Of a stretch of DNA of 64,000 nt, positions 10,001-18,900 are shown piece by piece. A program made the translations under genes and the position numbers. The DNA is taken from positions 224,260-288,259 of the forward strand of contig JAXLWB010000006.1 in the NCBI GenBank assembly GCA_046328715.1. The letters are read 5' to 3'. Source of the DNA: JAXLWB01 sp046328715 (GTDB lineage: Bacteria > Chloroflexota > Anaerolineae > Caldilineales > Caldilineaceae). Below the pieces are notes generated by a model. The model searched no databases, was not told the DNA's origin, and saw nothing but the letters and a program-made list of their open reading frames with translations. Each line of letters opens with the position of its first letter. The stretch's first letter is position 1.

Positions 10001-12559
10001 CGCCTGTGGCAAGGCGACAAGTCGCACCACGGCTGCATCAGCTTGACCCAACAGCCCGCTGGCGTAGGTATCCCAGACAAAAAGATGCTCAACACCAGTG
10101 GGCGAGGCGGCCAGATTTTGGGTAATTGTTGCCTGGCTTGCAATCGCAGGCAGCCACTTTCCACCGCCATTGAGCGAATAGAAGGCAGAGATTGAACCAA
10201 AGGCAAGATTGTCTGGTGAGGTAAGCGTATAGGAGATGGGGATCAGTCGTTCGGCGAAGATCTCCGTGGTCGAGAAAAAATCTGCCAATGGGGTGTTTCC
10301 GGGGCGTCTTGCCAGAATTTGGCCGTTACCTTTGCGATTAAGATAGACAACACCCTGACCGGGATCGTTCACAGTTGCAATATCCATGTCACCATCGCCA
10401 TCCATGTCACCCGTGGCAAGATTCGTCAGGGTACCAGGAAATGTGATGGGGGTTGAAAAATTGCCCAGACCATCATTGAGATAGATAAAATTTTGCTCAC
10501 TGTTGCCATTAGCAATGATATCCAGATCGCCATCACCATCGATATCGGTGGTTGCCACGTGTTGCGGCGCATCGAGCCACGAACCAAAATTTTGTGATGC
10601 TACCAAGTTGCCTTGTCCATCATTGCGATAGATTGAACCTTGCTTCGCTGCATTGGCAGCGATGATATCCAGAGCACCATCCCCATCTATATCTGCCAAG
10701 GCGAGGTCTTGGGTTTGGTCGTTGCCGAGACCAAAGGAGTGCACAGTTGGAAAATTGCCCTGACCATCGTTCAAATGGACAAGGTTAGTTATCAATGAGA
10801 AGCTATCCTCGATATTATAGTGGGTTGTGACGATATCCAGATCACCATCGTTATCCATATCGCCGAGTGCGACAGCATTGGTATCAAACTGTGTTTCGAA
10901 AGAGCGAGAGGTGCTAAAATTCCCTTTACCATCGTTTAGGTAGATATAACTTTGACTTTGAGCAGGAAAGCCAAAGCCAGCTCGTCCGCCAACGATATCC
11001 AGATCCCCATCATTATCCAGATCGCCAACCCCTACAACCATTTTTGAAAGCTGACCATCTGTGCCCGCATCAAATATTGAGCCCGGCGTGAGATTGCCTG
11101 CCCCATCATTCAGATAGACGAGGCTGGGTGCGGCGAACTTTCCACCAGCGACCACATCCAAATCACGATCCCCATCCATATCACCGATTGCAATGCTGTA
11201 AATCGAATCGGGTGAACCAAAAGTTGCTGACACAGGAAACGATCCGTTGCCATCCCCAAAGTAGAGCACATTAGGCGCATTGTTCGTAAGCCCTCCTGCT
11301 ACAATCAAATCAAGCTGCTGGTCGCCATTCAGATCGCCTACTTCAATTTGCTTAGCATTTGCAGTTGCTAGACCGAAAGCGTGAGGTACTGTAAAATTAC
11401 CGGCGCCCCTATTGACATAGATCAGGTTGGGTCCACTATCGCCAGCAGCGATCAGGTCAAGATCGTGATCACCATCAAGGTCAGCCAACTCAACAGCTGT
11501 GGTGGCATCGCCAGCCGAACTAAAGCGCAGCAACTGAGTAAAGTTACTGGTGCCGTCGTTAACAAAAACAGTACTTTGGCCCGCGGCCACTGCGGCAATG
11601 TCTAGATCGCCATCGTCATCCACATCCCCCAGTTCCAACATGGTAACAAAGCTATCAGCAGCACCCAGCGTGCGTGTGACGGGGAAATGTCCAGTGCCAT
11701 CGTTTAAAAAGATCAGACTTTGCTGATCACCTTGGGCAATTACCACATCCTGGTCGAGGTCGCCATCCAAATCGCCAAGCTTCATATCCCAGTAATAAGA
11801 GAAGCCATTTAAGTTACCAAATGAACCCAGAAAAGAGAAAGCGCCCTGACCGTCGTTTTGATAGACTTTGACTTCATTCCCCAGTGCAACCAGGTCAAGC
11901 GCATGATCACCATTAACATCACACAATACTAGTTCGACGATATTCTGGTCAACTGTATCCAACGGCTGGGACGATGTGAAACCACTGCCGTTATTTCTGT
12001 AAAGCTGATAAGTTTGATTCGTGTTGTAGACAACAATATCAAAATCGCCATCCCCATCGACATCGCCCACTGTCTGCTCCACCACCGATGCTCCCACTTC
12101 GCGGTAGGTGGAAAAGTTGCCTGCACCGTCATTCATGTTAACGACACTGATTCCACCTAATCGTGTAATGTGATCGAGATCCCCATCGCCATCCATATCT
12201 GCTAACAAGACATTATTAGTCGCCCTTGGATATCCAAAAGGAGCGATGTCAATACGGTGCGGCGCGGCAAAAGTGCCATCTCCGTTATTTAGCATCAATT
12301 CGTACAGTACATTGGGGGTAAGATTGCTTTCATAGCGCTCCGCGAGAATATCAAGATCGCCATCCCCATCCATATCACCAACACCCACAGCATTGCTGAA
12401 GCCAAAAGGTGAGCCAAAAGTGCTCCGCTCGTCAAACTCAGGCATTTGGGCGTGGACGTTCAATGTAGTTATCAGCAGCGAGCAGAATAGGGTTAGCACG
12501 ATTGCGAGACTATGCACAGCGACTTGGCGAAAGAGTGAATCAAATCTTGTTTGCTCCAT
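7076..12559 (-). CDS. Exported FG-GAP/VCBS repeat protein with HExxH peptidase-like region (paralogue 1)
   Basis: 1,827 residues starting MEQTRFDSLF. A strong AAGGGAGGG ribosome site precedes this ATG, so I reject the upstream in-frame ATG at 12613. Residues 1-37 are a signal peptide ending VHAQ. Residues about 40-770 are FG-GAP/VCBS repeats with DxDGDGDLD calcium loops, the type of repeat that builds a propeller. A conserved central region follows, with HELAHYLLYLPDNYLG near residue 1155; this HExxH could be a zinc peptidase site. Beta-rich domains follow, and the chain ends LYLPIIAR. From the end of the FG-GAP region onward it is closely similar to the protein at 15903-21176. It is probably secreted or surface-bound and calcium-stabilised. 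Peptidase activity is inferred from one motif only. Confidence 0.85.
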   Translation of the reverse strand: MEQTRFDSLFRQVAVHSLAIVLTLFCSLLITTLNVHAQMPEFDERSTFGSPFGFSNAVGVGDMDGDGDLDILAERYESNLTPNVLYELMLNNGDGTFAAPHRIDIAPFGYPRATNNVLLADMDGDGDLDHITRLGGISVVNMNDGAGNFSTYREVGASVVEQTVGDVDGDGDFDIVVYNTNQTYQLYRNNGSGFTSSQPLDTVDQNIVELVLCDVNGDHALDLVALGNEVKVYQNDGQGAFSFLGSFGNLNGFSYYWDMKLGDLDGDLDQDVVIAQGDQQSLIFLNDGTGHFPVTRTLGAADSFVTMLELGDVDDDGDLDIAAVAAGQSTVFVNDGTSNFTQLLRFSSAGDATTAVELADLDGDHDLDLIAAGDSGPNLIYVNRGAGNFTVPHAFGLATANAKQIEVGDLNGDQQLDLIVAGGLTNNAPNVLYFGDGNGSFPVSATFGSPDSIYSIAIGDMDGDRDLDVVAGGKFAAPSLVYLNDGAGNLTPGSIFDAGTDGQLSKMVVGVGDLDNDGDLDIVGGRAGFGFPAQSQSYIYLNDGKGNFSTSRSFETQFDTNAVALGDMDNDGDLDIVTTHYNIEDSFSLITNLVHLNDGQGNFPTVHSFGLGNDQTQDLALADIDGDGALDIIAANAAKQGSIYRNDGQGNLVASQNFGSWLDAPQHVATTDIDGDGDLDIIANGNSEQNFIYLNDGLGNFSTPITFPGTLTNLATGDMDGDGDMDIATVNDPGQGVVYLNRKGNGQILARRPGNTPLADFFSTTEIFAERLIPISYTLTSPDNLAFGSISAFYSLNGGGKWLPAIASQATITQNLAASPTGVEHLFVWDTYASGLLGQADAAVVRLVALPQARAYSQTVSSLTSPLLTLTDAETYHQFFPLILQLGASGTFRYQNLVGAPYQHPFMSTTTFPFRVRGTQVRVIDDQGNPVASAQVYRLPNGTTSNAELMPNASQPATTTVNGYLSGRGALAIGDQLLAMVPISHNLNYTLYATSGIPNENGLTMKPVSQAGVQTLTVSAAHPLLLFDLDVSVEWDASNDGLFYQQLTTAFQRASAILYDVSDGQIALGEVRIHPNREAWLSADVVIYANNNLRPRATMGGLVESPANDVQAASGKALKDAYTPGQVRMGPIWDPFGQNFAELTQDWQRALAHELAHYLLYLPDNYLGVGMDRSQGGENRILTLTDCQGSLMTDAYNPDYSELLTDPEWRSRPPCLNTVAAQLLTQRSDWATVRHFYPQLITPANKLVGPALLPLNVTHVRLIEPTTPQAQPVAARNYDLRDENGTVTVLRQAQAYLLQSHGTPTTSDDALLYLGSTGVGSDRIMVRGALAGDKVCVIDNASTSWRAGCETVTPQSTSIRLRSVPGWQPDIQISPVTSTTFQLTVTQANQVGQLSVQLLPAYGPSDDASAIRSVTQPLNQSPAAKDTYTARISLPYPIFEGFVRVYNDSAPDQFQAMTQFFLSGDWGPPGGWRGGNGVNRAWGANRRSLEAPAASGDGKVTILNLADLLADPGDTTIQAVNDLPHLPLWLTPVGAGYRIYSGSALTRTLMFEYSQRDVPPGYEQTLNLYYLPVGGSEWQRLVTGPLAGGGVDPSDNLATVVMPTANRGNGIYALMATVQLHPLVPGWNPLNDPVGAAQSVTNALASLDGAYTTVYAYQPGAPLPWPLCDRTVAPAFAPLVNTLVTMTFGSNYLIYATQVVTPYIGVVGDGQGVNVTAANVPDVLVEPPATFYGFVDTQRDPSLHAGMTMRAKIGSAICGNATLQTWQGQLAYVIQVKADSGDGCGQGGQIVNFEIDGKSSSLTAMWDNRQVTQIRAGGTLYLPIIAR

Positions 12560-12842
12560 AAACCCTCCCTTATCGGTTGAATCACAACATCGTCTGCGAT
12601 TGATTGGCTGCATGATTTCACATCAACGTCCAGAGATCGTCCAGTACACAGCCTGTGAACCGCAAGTAGCATTTCTGGACGATCTCTGGACGTTCTTCGA
12701 CCTGTTGCTGGGCGGCGTGTGGACATTCGCTGATTATCTTATAACAAGCAGTAAATGAAACAACCAGGGTAACGGTTCAGACCACCGAACGACACAACAA
12801 CCATGAATGAAAAAAGCCTAAAAGATGAAAGGACAAAACCCT
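12560..12842. promoter_or_regulatory. Divergent control region with perfect 20-bp inverted repeat and 11-bp phased heptamers
   Basis: AACGTCCAGAGATCGTCCAG (12625-12644) is repeated as an exact inverted copy at 12675-12694. On the plus strand, CTGGACG-like heptamers start at 12675, 12686, 12708 (CTGGGCG) and 12719 (GTGGACA), that is at offsets 0, 11, 33 and 44 bp. The region separates divergent genes starting at 12559 (minus) and 12843 (plus). Direct heptamers with 11-bp spacing are the recognition pattern of OmpR-fold SARP regulators. The function is inferred. Confidence 0.65.
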
Positions 12843-15686
12843 ATGAATACGCCAGCAACACTCATCACGAAACCATTACAAAATAGATATGTTCGTCAAT
12901 GGGCTCGCAACGGCGCATTGTTCGTTGCGCTCCTATGTGCCCTCATTGGCTCACGACAGCTCTACGCACAAAGCCTGGTAAATGTCCCATATGCGCCAAT
13001 GCAAGATGTCTTTTCGCTCGCCGGTTTGCGCGTCGAACTCGAAGCGCCTGAACAGCGCCCCGACGGATCGATCCATGCCAATCGCGCCAAATTGGTCGCA
13101 CCCGATGAACTGGGCGGCGGATCGGTGATCGTAAACGATGTCACAGTCAAGGATGGTGCGGTCTCTATCGGTAGCGGCAGCTTTGATCTACCGCGCATTC
13201 GCATTGGTGCCAAGGATCGCCCCAGCTTCGAGATGGTGCTGAGCGGGAAGATCAAGCCAGCCGAAAATGGCGGGCAGTTGATCAGCGCAAAAGGCGACTT
13301 TACTGCCCCGGGCATCGGGCGGGCAACAGGTTGCGATGGCATCCAGGTAAGTGCCACACTCGAAGTCGATGCGCTGGGCAATACGATGCTTACCGTGGCG
13401 TCCTCTCCCAATACGACACAGCAGGCGGCACCCATCCTGGCCGAAACCAGCGCAGGCCCAGCCACAGCAAAGGAGTATCTGGGCGTGCGTTTTCGTGAAG
13501 CAAGCCTGACCTTAACCTGTGCGATTCCCATCGGCACAACGGGTTTCGAACTGCGCAGCGTCGGCGGCACAGTGAATATTGACTCCGGCAACACATCGGT
13601 CTCAATTAACGCCGAGATTGCCACCGTCGCAAAGCTGGCAACCATCCCCGTCGTCAGTGCCAGCGGCGACATGACGCTAGACATCGATCCCTTTCGCTTG
13701 GGCTTAGAGAGCAAATTAAAGCTTTTTGTCTTTGATGTCGCCAGTTCCAACGCAGTCATCGCCAATAACAGCTTTAGCGCCAGCGTCACGGTACAGTTGG
13801 CGATCGTCAAGGGCAGTGCCACTGTGGAATCGTGGGTCAATGATCAGGGCTTCCATCTCACTGGCACAGGACTGGTTAAAGTCGAGGTGCCCAAAGGCAT
13901 CTATAAGAAGTGCCTCTCGTTCCTTTTTATCAAGCACAAATGCGCCAAATTGCCACCTGTCAAGATTCCGGTGGACGACATTGGCGAAGCAGAGGTGCGT
14001 GTGGGCGAGTTCCGCAATGGACAGTGGGGCTTCAAAGGCACAGTGAATCTTCTGGGGAAGTATAAACGAGGCTTTTATATTGATCAGAGCGGCAATGTTA
14101 CATTTGGCAAAGTAGAACAATACCAACTCGTGACGCGCGAGGAGGTGCTGGCAGCGCACCACGCCTGGAGCAATGCGGTGGCCGCCGGGGTTGATGCGGC
14201 AGGGATAGATGCAACTCATGGCATTGAATTTGCCTCGCTCGCCGACAGCTTTCCGCTGACAATTCCAACCCAGATCACACAAACGAGCGAGTTGGTCTTC
14301 ATCCTGCTGCGCGATAGTGCCAACGTCCAGATGACGCTCATCGCCCCCGATGGCACAGAGATCACGCCCGATGCGCTGCCCGACAATGTTGGTTACGACG
14401 AATCACAGATCGTAGCAGACGACGCAGACGAAGAGCCTGTGACCCAGGTGAGCTTTAGTGTCAGCGATGCGCAGCCAGGCGAGTGGCAGGCGATCCTCAG
14501 CGGTCAACCGGAGCCACAAGAGTTCTATGCTTTTTATGCCGTCGGCAACCCCGACGAGCCAATGGTAGAGAGTACCGAGGGGTTCGTTGCCCAGGCAGCC
14601 GACGCCACCGCCACCATCAGTTGGCAGTTGACCGCCAATAACCCCGATACACGGGTCTCTATCTATGCCAATCCGGATCCAATCAACCAGTCACTGGTGA
14701 TCAATAACAGCGATGGCACGACTTCAACCCGCGAAATCACAGCCTATGAAGGTATTCCACTGGCACTGGATCTGCCCACCAGCGAGGACAATACACCACA
14801 AAGCTACGAAGTAGACACCTCTGAGTTGGAAAGCGGCAGTTATCACATTTGGCTGGAGGTCGACGATGGTATCAACGACCCAGTGCAAGTATATCTGCCA
14901 GAGCCATTAGTGGTCGATCACAGCAGTGAGTGGGAGACAAGCTGGACACCGACGATCACGGCTACCGCTGGCTACGAGGATGCGGACATTGCCTGGACGC
15001 CCCACCCCGACGCCGACGTCGATTATTACACCGTCTATCTGGGCGATGAGCCTGGCACAGCCAATCCTGAGCAAGCAATCGATGCCTTTGTAGTCGGCGC
15101 TGATGAGGAATTCGACCTCTTAGGGTTGGATGGACAGGAGACCTATTATGTGGCAATTGCCGCCAACGACACAGGCAGTGATGGGGTGCAGAGTGCAGAC
15201 GCAGGTACAGATGATCGGCACGTTCTCTCACCAGAAGTGGCAGTAACGACGAAATCCGTCGACTTCCAGCTTCACCCACCGGTGGATGGCGAACCACTCA
15301 CCCTGGCGAATGGGCAGAGTGCCACTACTGCGCTCGCTCTGACTGACGCTGTGACAGAGTTTCCCGATCCACTCTTTCTCTACGACGGATGTCAAGACGC
15401 TCAACCGACCAATGACCATCAAGTCTACCTGCCACTCGTGCTTGGCAGTGGCTCCAACAGCGCAGCAAGTGCAATCGAGCAGCCAGCCGCAATCCCCTGC
15501 CGCGAGAGTGACGGCTTCTTGGTTGAGTTTGACAAGAACAATTTTGTACCGAGCGGAAGCAACGAGTTTGTCCAAGTCACGATTTCCAGTGATTCGGCAC
15601 AGCCAGGTGAATACATTATTCCCATCGTCGCCGAAAGCAACAACACGGTTGTGACCAGTGAAATCTATTTGACAGTGACGGAGTAG
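12843..15686 (+). CDS. Large exported protein of unknown function with fibronectin III-like section
   Basis: 947 residues from ATG 12843, which has AAAGGA nine bases upstream; ATG 12825 lacks a good site. Residues 1-43 are a signal peptide (basic region, then NGALFVALLCALIGSRQLYAQ). Residues about 45-430 are beta-rich, with repeated sheet-like segments (VIVNDVTVKDGAVSIGSG, TLEVDALGNTMLTVAS) and a Cys/Lys-rich patch KKCLSFLFIKHKCAKL. Residues about 470-600 resemble a pre-peptidase-type beta sandwich (PDGTEITPD, QPGEWQAIL). About 697-800 looks like a fibronectin III domain (TITATAGYEDADIAWTP, VDYYTVYLGDEPG). The phylum motif occurs internally as VYLPLVLG near residue 865. No catalytic motif was recognised. 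It is divergent from the FG-GAP gene at 12559 and shares its palindromic control region. Export is well supported; function is not. Confidence 0.8.
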   Translation: MNTPATLITKPLQNRYVRQWARNGALFVALLCALIGSRQLYAQSLVNVPYAPMQDVFSLAGLRVELEAPEQRPDGSIHANRAKLVAPDELGGGSVIVNDVTVKDGAVSIGSGSFDLPRIRIGAKDRPSFEMVLSGKIKPAENGGQLISAKGDFTAPGIGRATGCDGIQVSATLEVDALGNTMLTVASSPNTTQQAAPILAETSAGPATAKEYLGVRFREASLTLTCAIPIGTTGFELRSVGGTVNIDSGNTSVSINAEIATVAKLATIPVVSASGDMTLDIDPFRLGLESKLKLFVFDVASSNAVIANNSFSASVTVQLAIVKGSATVESWVNDQGFHLTGTGLVKVEVPKGIYKKCLSFLFIKHKCAKLPPVKIPVDDIGEAEVRVGEFRNGQWGFKGTVNLLGKYKRGFYIDQSGNVTFGKVEQYQLVTREEVLAAHHAWSNAVAAGVDAAGIDATHGIEFASLADSFPLTIPTQITQTSELVFILLRDSANVQMTLIAPDGTEITPDALPDNVGYDESQIVADDADEEPVTQVSFSVSDAQPGEWQAILSGQPEPQEFYAFYAVGNPDEPMVESTEGFVAQAADATATISWQLTANNPDTRVSIYANPDPINQSLVINNSDGTTSTREITAYEGIPLALDLPTSEDNTPQSYEVDTSELESGSYHIWLEVDDGINDPVQVYLPEPLVVDHSSEWETSWTPTITATAGYEDADIAWTPHPDADVDYYTVYLGDEPGTANPEQAIDAFVVGADEEFDLLGLDGQETYYVAIAANDTGSDGVQSADAGTDDRHVLSPEVAVTTKSVDFQLHPPVDGEPLTLANGQSATTALALTDAVTEFPDPLFLYDGCQDAQPTNDHQVYLPLVLGSGSNSAASAIEQPAAIPCRESDGFLVEFDKNNFVPSGSNEFVQVTISSDSAQPGEYIIPIVAESNNTVVTSEIYLTVTE

Positions 15687-15700
15687 CGGCAGAGAGTATC

Positions 15701-15756
15701 CTTCCGGGAAGGGTCTATGATACAAGTTTCGCTTGCACAGGAGCCTTCCCCGGAAG
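15701..15756. repeat. Nested palindromic element, CTTCCGGGAAG family
   Basis: CTTCCGGGAAGG (15701-15712) faces CCTTCCCCGGAAG (15744-15756). Each arm is almost self-complementary, so arms can pair with themselves or with each other. Related copies lie at 21791-21845 and 25221-25276. Confidence 0.6.
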
Positions 15757-15773
15757 AAAATCGCTGACCAGGC

Positions 15774-15830
15774 GACAAAGAGGGAGCCAATCAGGTTTCT
15801 AGCCCGATTGGCTCCCTCTTTGTCATTTTT
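15774..15830. terminator. Perfect 19-bp stem terminator between convergent genes
   Basis: GACAAAGAGGGAGCCAATC (15774-15792) is exactly complementary to GATTGGCTCCCTCTTTGTC (15806-15824), followed by ATTTTT. It ends the plus-strand gene at 15686 and probably also the minus-strand gene ending at 15903. A sister copy is at 25100-25146. Confidence 0.85.
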
Positions 15831-15902
15831 CCGCTCCATTATCCACGGTTGATTGATCGAAGGCAGACAAAATAAGCTTCACCAGCAGCGATGGGCAGAT
15901 AA

Positions 15903-18900
15903 TTACTTCCCCTCCGGCAGGAGCAACGTTGTCTGCCGATTGTCCCAAGTGGCTGTGAACGACGCCGGTTGCCCCTCGATCGCAAAGCGGATGGTTCGCC
16001 CAATCTTGCCACAGCCGTCACCGCTATCCGCTTTCACCTGAATGACATAGGCAAGTTGACCCTGCCAGCTTTGCAACTGACTGTCACCACAGACCACACC
16101 ACCAATCTGCGCTTGAATCGTCATTCCTTCCCGCAGTACATTCCCATCCCGACCTGTCACAAAGCCGTAAAAAGTGGCTGGTGGCGCAATCAGTTCATCA
16201 GAGACAGTGGCGATTGCACCACCAATTCCTTGGCTATCGAGGGCAAGCACCGCGGCGACGCTTGCCTCCTGCCCATCACCGACGACACCGATATAGGGAG
16301 TCACAACTTGGGTGGCGTAGATCAGATAGTTGTGGCCAAACTGCAAGGTCTGTAGCGTATTGACCAGCGGCGCAAAGGTAGGGTCAACCGTGCGGTCGAA
16401 GAGCGGCCAGGGCAAAGAGGCACCGCGTTGATAGGCATAGACCGTGGTGTAGGTGCCTTCTACAGAGGCGAGCGCCCTGGTCACCGATTGGGCAGCACCG
16501 ACTGGGAAGGTTAGCGGATTCCAGCCAGGAAACAGCGGTTGCAGTTGCACAGTGGCCAGCAAGGCGTAGATACCGTCCCCGCGGTTGGTGTGAGGCATGA
16601 TCACCGTAGCCAGGTTGTCGTCAGGATCGACTCCAGTCGCCAGTGGTCCCGTAACGAGTCGTTGCCACTCGCTGCCACCAGAGGGCAGATAGTAGAGGGT
16701 CAAAGTCTGTTCGTAGCCAGGCGGCACATCACGCTGGTTATACTGAAACATCAGGGTGCGGGTGAGATCCTTGCTGGAGCGGATGCGATAGCCTGAGCCG
16801 ACCGCTGCCAACCAGTTCGGAAGGTTGGGCAGGTCGGTGACTGTCTGAAGGGTCGTATCACCTGTGTCAGCCAGCAGATCGCTCAGGTTGAGAATGGTCA
16901 CTTTGCCATCGCCCGAGGCGACCGGTGCTTCTAGCGAACGACTGTTGGCGCCCCAAGCGCGATTGACGCCATTGCCACCGCGCCACCCACCTGGCGGACC
17001 CCAATCGCCACTCAGGAAAAATTGCGTGATGGACTGAGCGTGGTCTGGATCTTGCTCGCTGTAAACTCGTACAAAGCCCTCAAAGGTGGGATAGGCAAGG
17101 GTGATGGTTGCTGTGTAATCCGGCGTGCTGGCAACCGGGGTCAGGCGCTCTGTCATGGATCGAACGGCCGCGGAAGCAGGGTTTGGCGCATAGGCAGGCA
17201 AGAATTGGACAAAGAGTTGTCCCACATCGCCCACTTGTGTCACTGTGATCTGGAAGGTGGTTGAGGTAACAGGGGAGATTTGAATGTCAGGTCTCCACCC
17301 TGCAACGGAATGCACCTGAATCGAGGTGCTCTGGGCGGTCACCAACTCACAGCCAGCGCGTGCTGGTTCGCTGACAGTGTCGAGCACACAGACCTTGTCA
17401 CCAGCTTCGGCACCGCGTACCAGGATACGGTCGCTGCCCACCCCGGTCGAGCCAAGATAGAGCAAGGAGTCATCTGTGGTGGTAGCTGTCCCCTTGCCTT
17501 GCAGCACATAGGACTGGGCTTGACGCAACAGGGTGACGTTCCCCGCCTCGTTGCGCAGATCGTAGTTGCGGGCGGTCACGGGTTGGAGTTGCCCTGTAGC
17601 AGCGGGGATCACTCGCACTTTGGTCACTGCAAGCGGCAGTAGTGCTGGCCCTTGCAGCTTGTTTTGGGGAATGTGCAAACCAGGATAAAAGTGGGTGATG
17701 GTTGCCCAGTCGCTGCGCCCCGTCAACAGGGTTGCGGCGACCGTGCGCAGACAGGGATTGCCAGGCGGTTGTGTCCACTCGGTAGGGGTCAGAAACTCGC
17801 TGTAGTCAGGGTTGTAGGCGTCGGTCATCAGGCTGCCCTGGCAGTTGGTGATGCGCAGGATGCCCTTATCTACCCCTAGATAGTTATCGGGCAGATAGAG
17901 CAGATAATGTGCAAGTTCATGCGCCAGTGCCCGCTGCCAATCCTGCGTCAACTCGGCAAAGTTCTGAGCAAAGGGATCCCAGATCGGCCCCATACGTACT
18001 TGACCAGGCGTATAGGCGTTGGGCAAAACGCCGTGCAACCCCTGTGTTTCGTCCTGGGCACTTGCCACCAGCCCACCCATCGTGGCGCGTGGACGCAAGT
18101 TGTTGTTGGCGTAGATCACCACATCCGCCGAGAGCCACTGTTCCCGATTGGGATGAATACGAACCTCGCCCAGCGCAATCTGTCCGTCGCTCACATCGTA
18201 GAGAATGGCCGAGGCACGCTCGAAGGCGGTGGTCAATTGCTGATAGAAAAGGCCATCGTTGCTGGCATCCCATTCCAGGGAGATGTCCAGGTCGAAGAGC
18301 AGCAAAGGATGGGCTGGACTCACGCTGAGCGTCTGCACGCCCGCCTGAGTAACGGTGCTCATCGTCAGTCCATTCTCATTCGGGATGCCGCTGGTAGCGT
18401 AAAGCGTATAGTTCAGGTTGTGGCTGATCGGCACCAGCGCCAGCAGTTGGTCGCCGATTGCCAGTGCACCTCGCCCACCCAGGTAGCCATTGAGTGGCGT
18501 GGTCAGTGGTTGAGTGGCAGTGGGCATCAACTCGGCGGCGCTGACCGTGCCACGTGGCAAGCGATAAACCTGGGCGTTGGCGACCGGGTTGCCTTCGTCA
18601 TCGAGCACCCGCACCTGGGTGCCGCGCACCCGGAAGGGAGAGGTAGTGGTGCTGACAGAAGGGTATTGATAGGGTCCCGCTGTCGTGTTGGTGTAGCGAT
18701 AGGTATCAGTGATAGGTGTAGTCGTAGAAAGTGGCTGGCTGTAGGCAACGAGTCGTACTACCACATTGTCCGACTGACCGAAGAAACCAGAGGCAAAGGT
18801 ATCCCACTCGAAGATATAGGCGACGCCATCTGGCGCGGTCGCTAAATGTCGGGTCAGCGTGCCAGGGGCAGCGATGGCCGGCAACCATTGTCCACCGCCA

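Noticed and set aside
12962..13840. Minus-strand open frame of 292 codons
   Set aside because: Shadow of the exported protein at 12843; Ser/Thr-rich low-complexity translation without a family.
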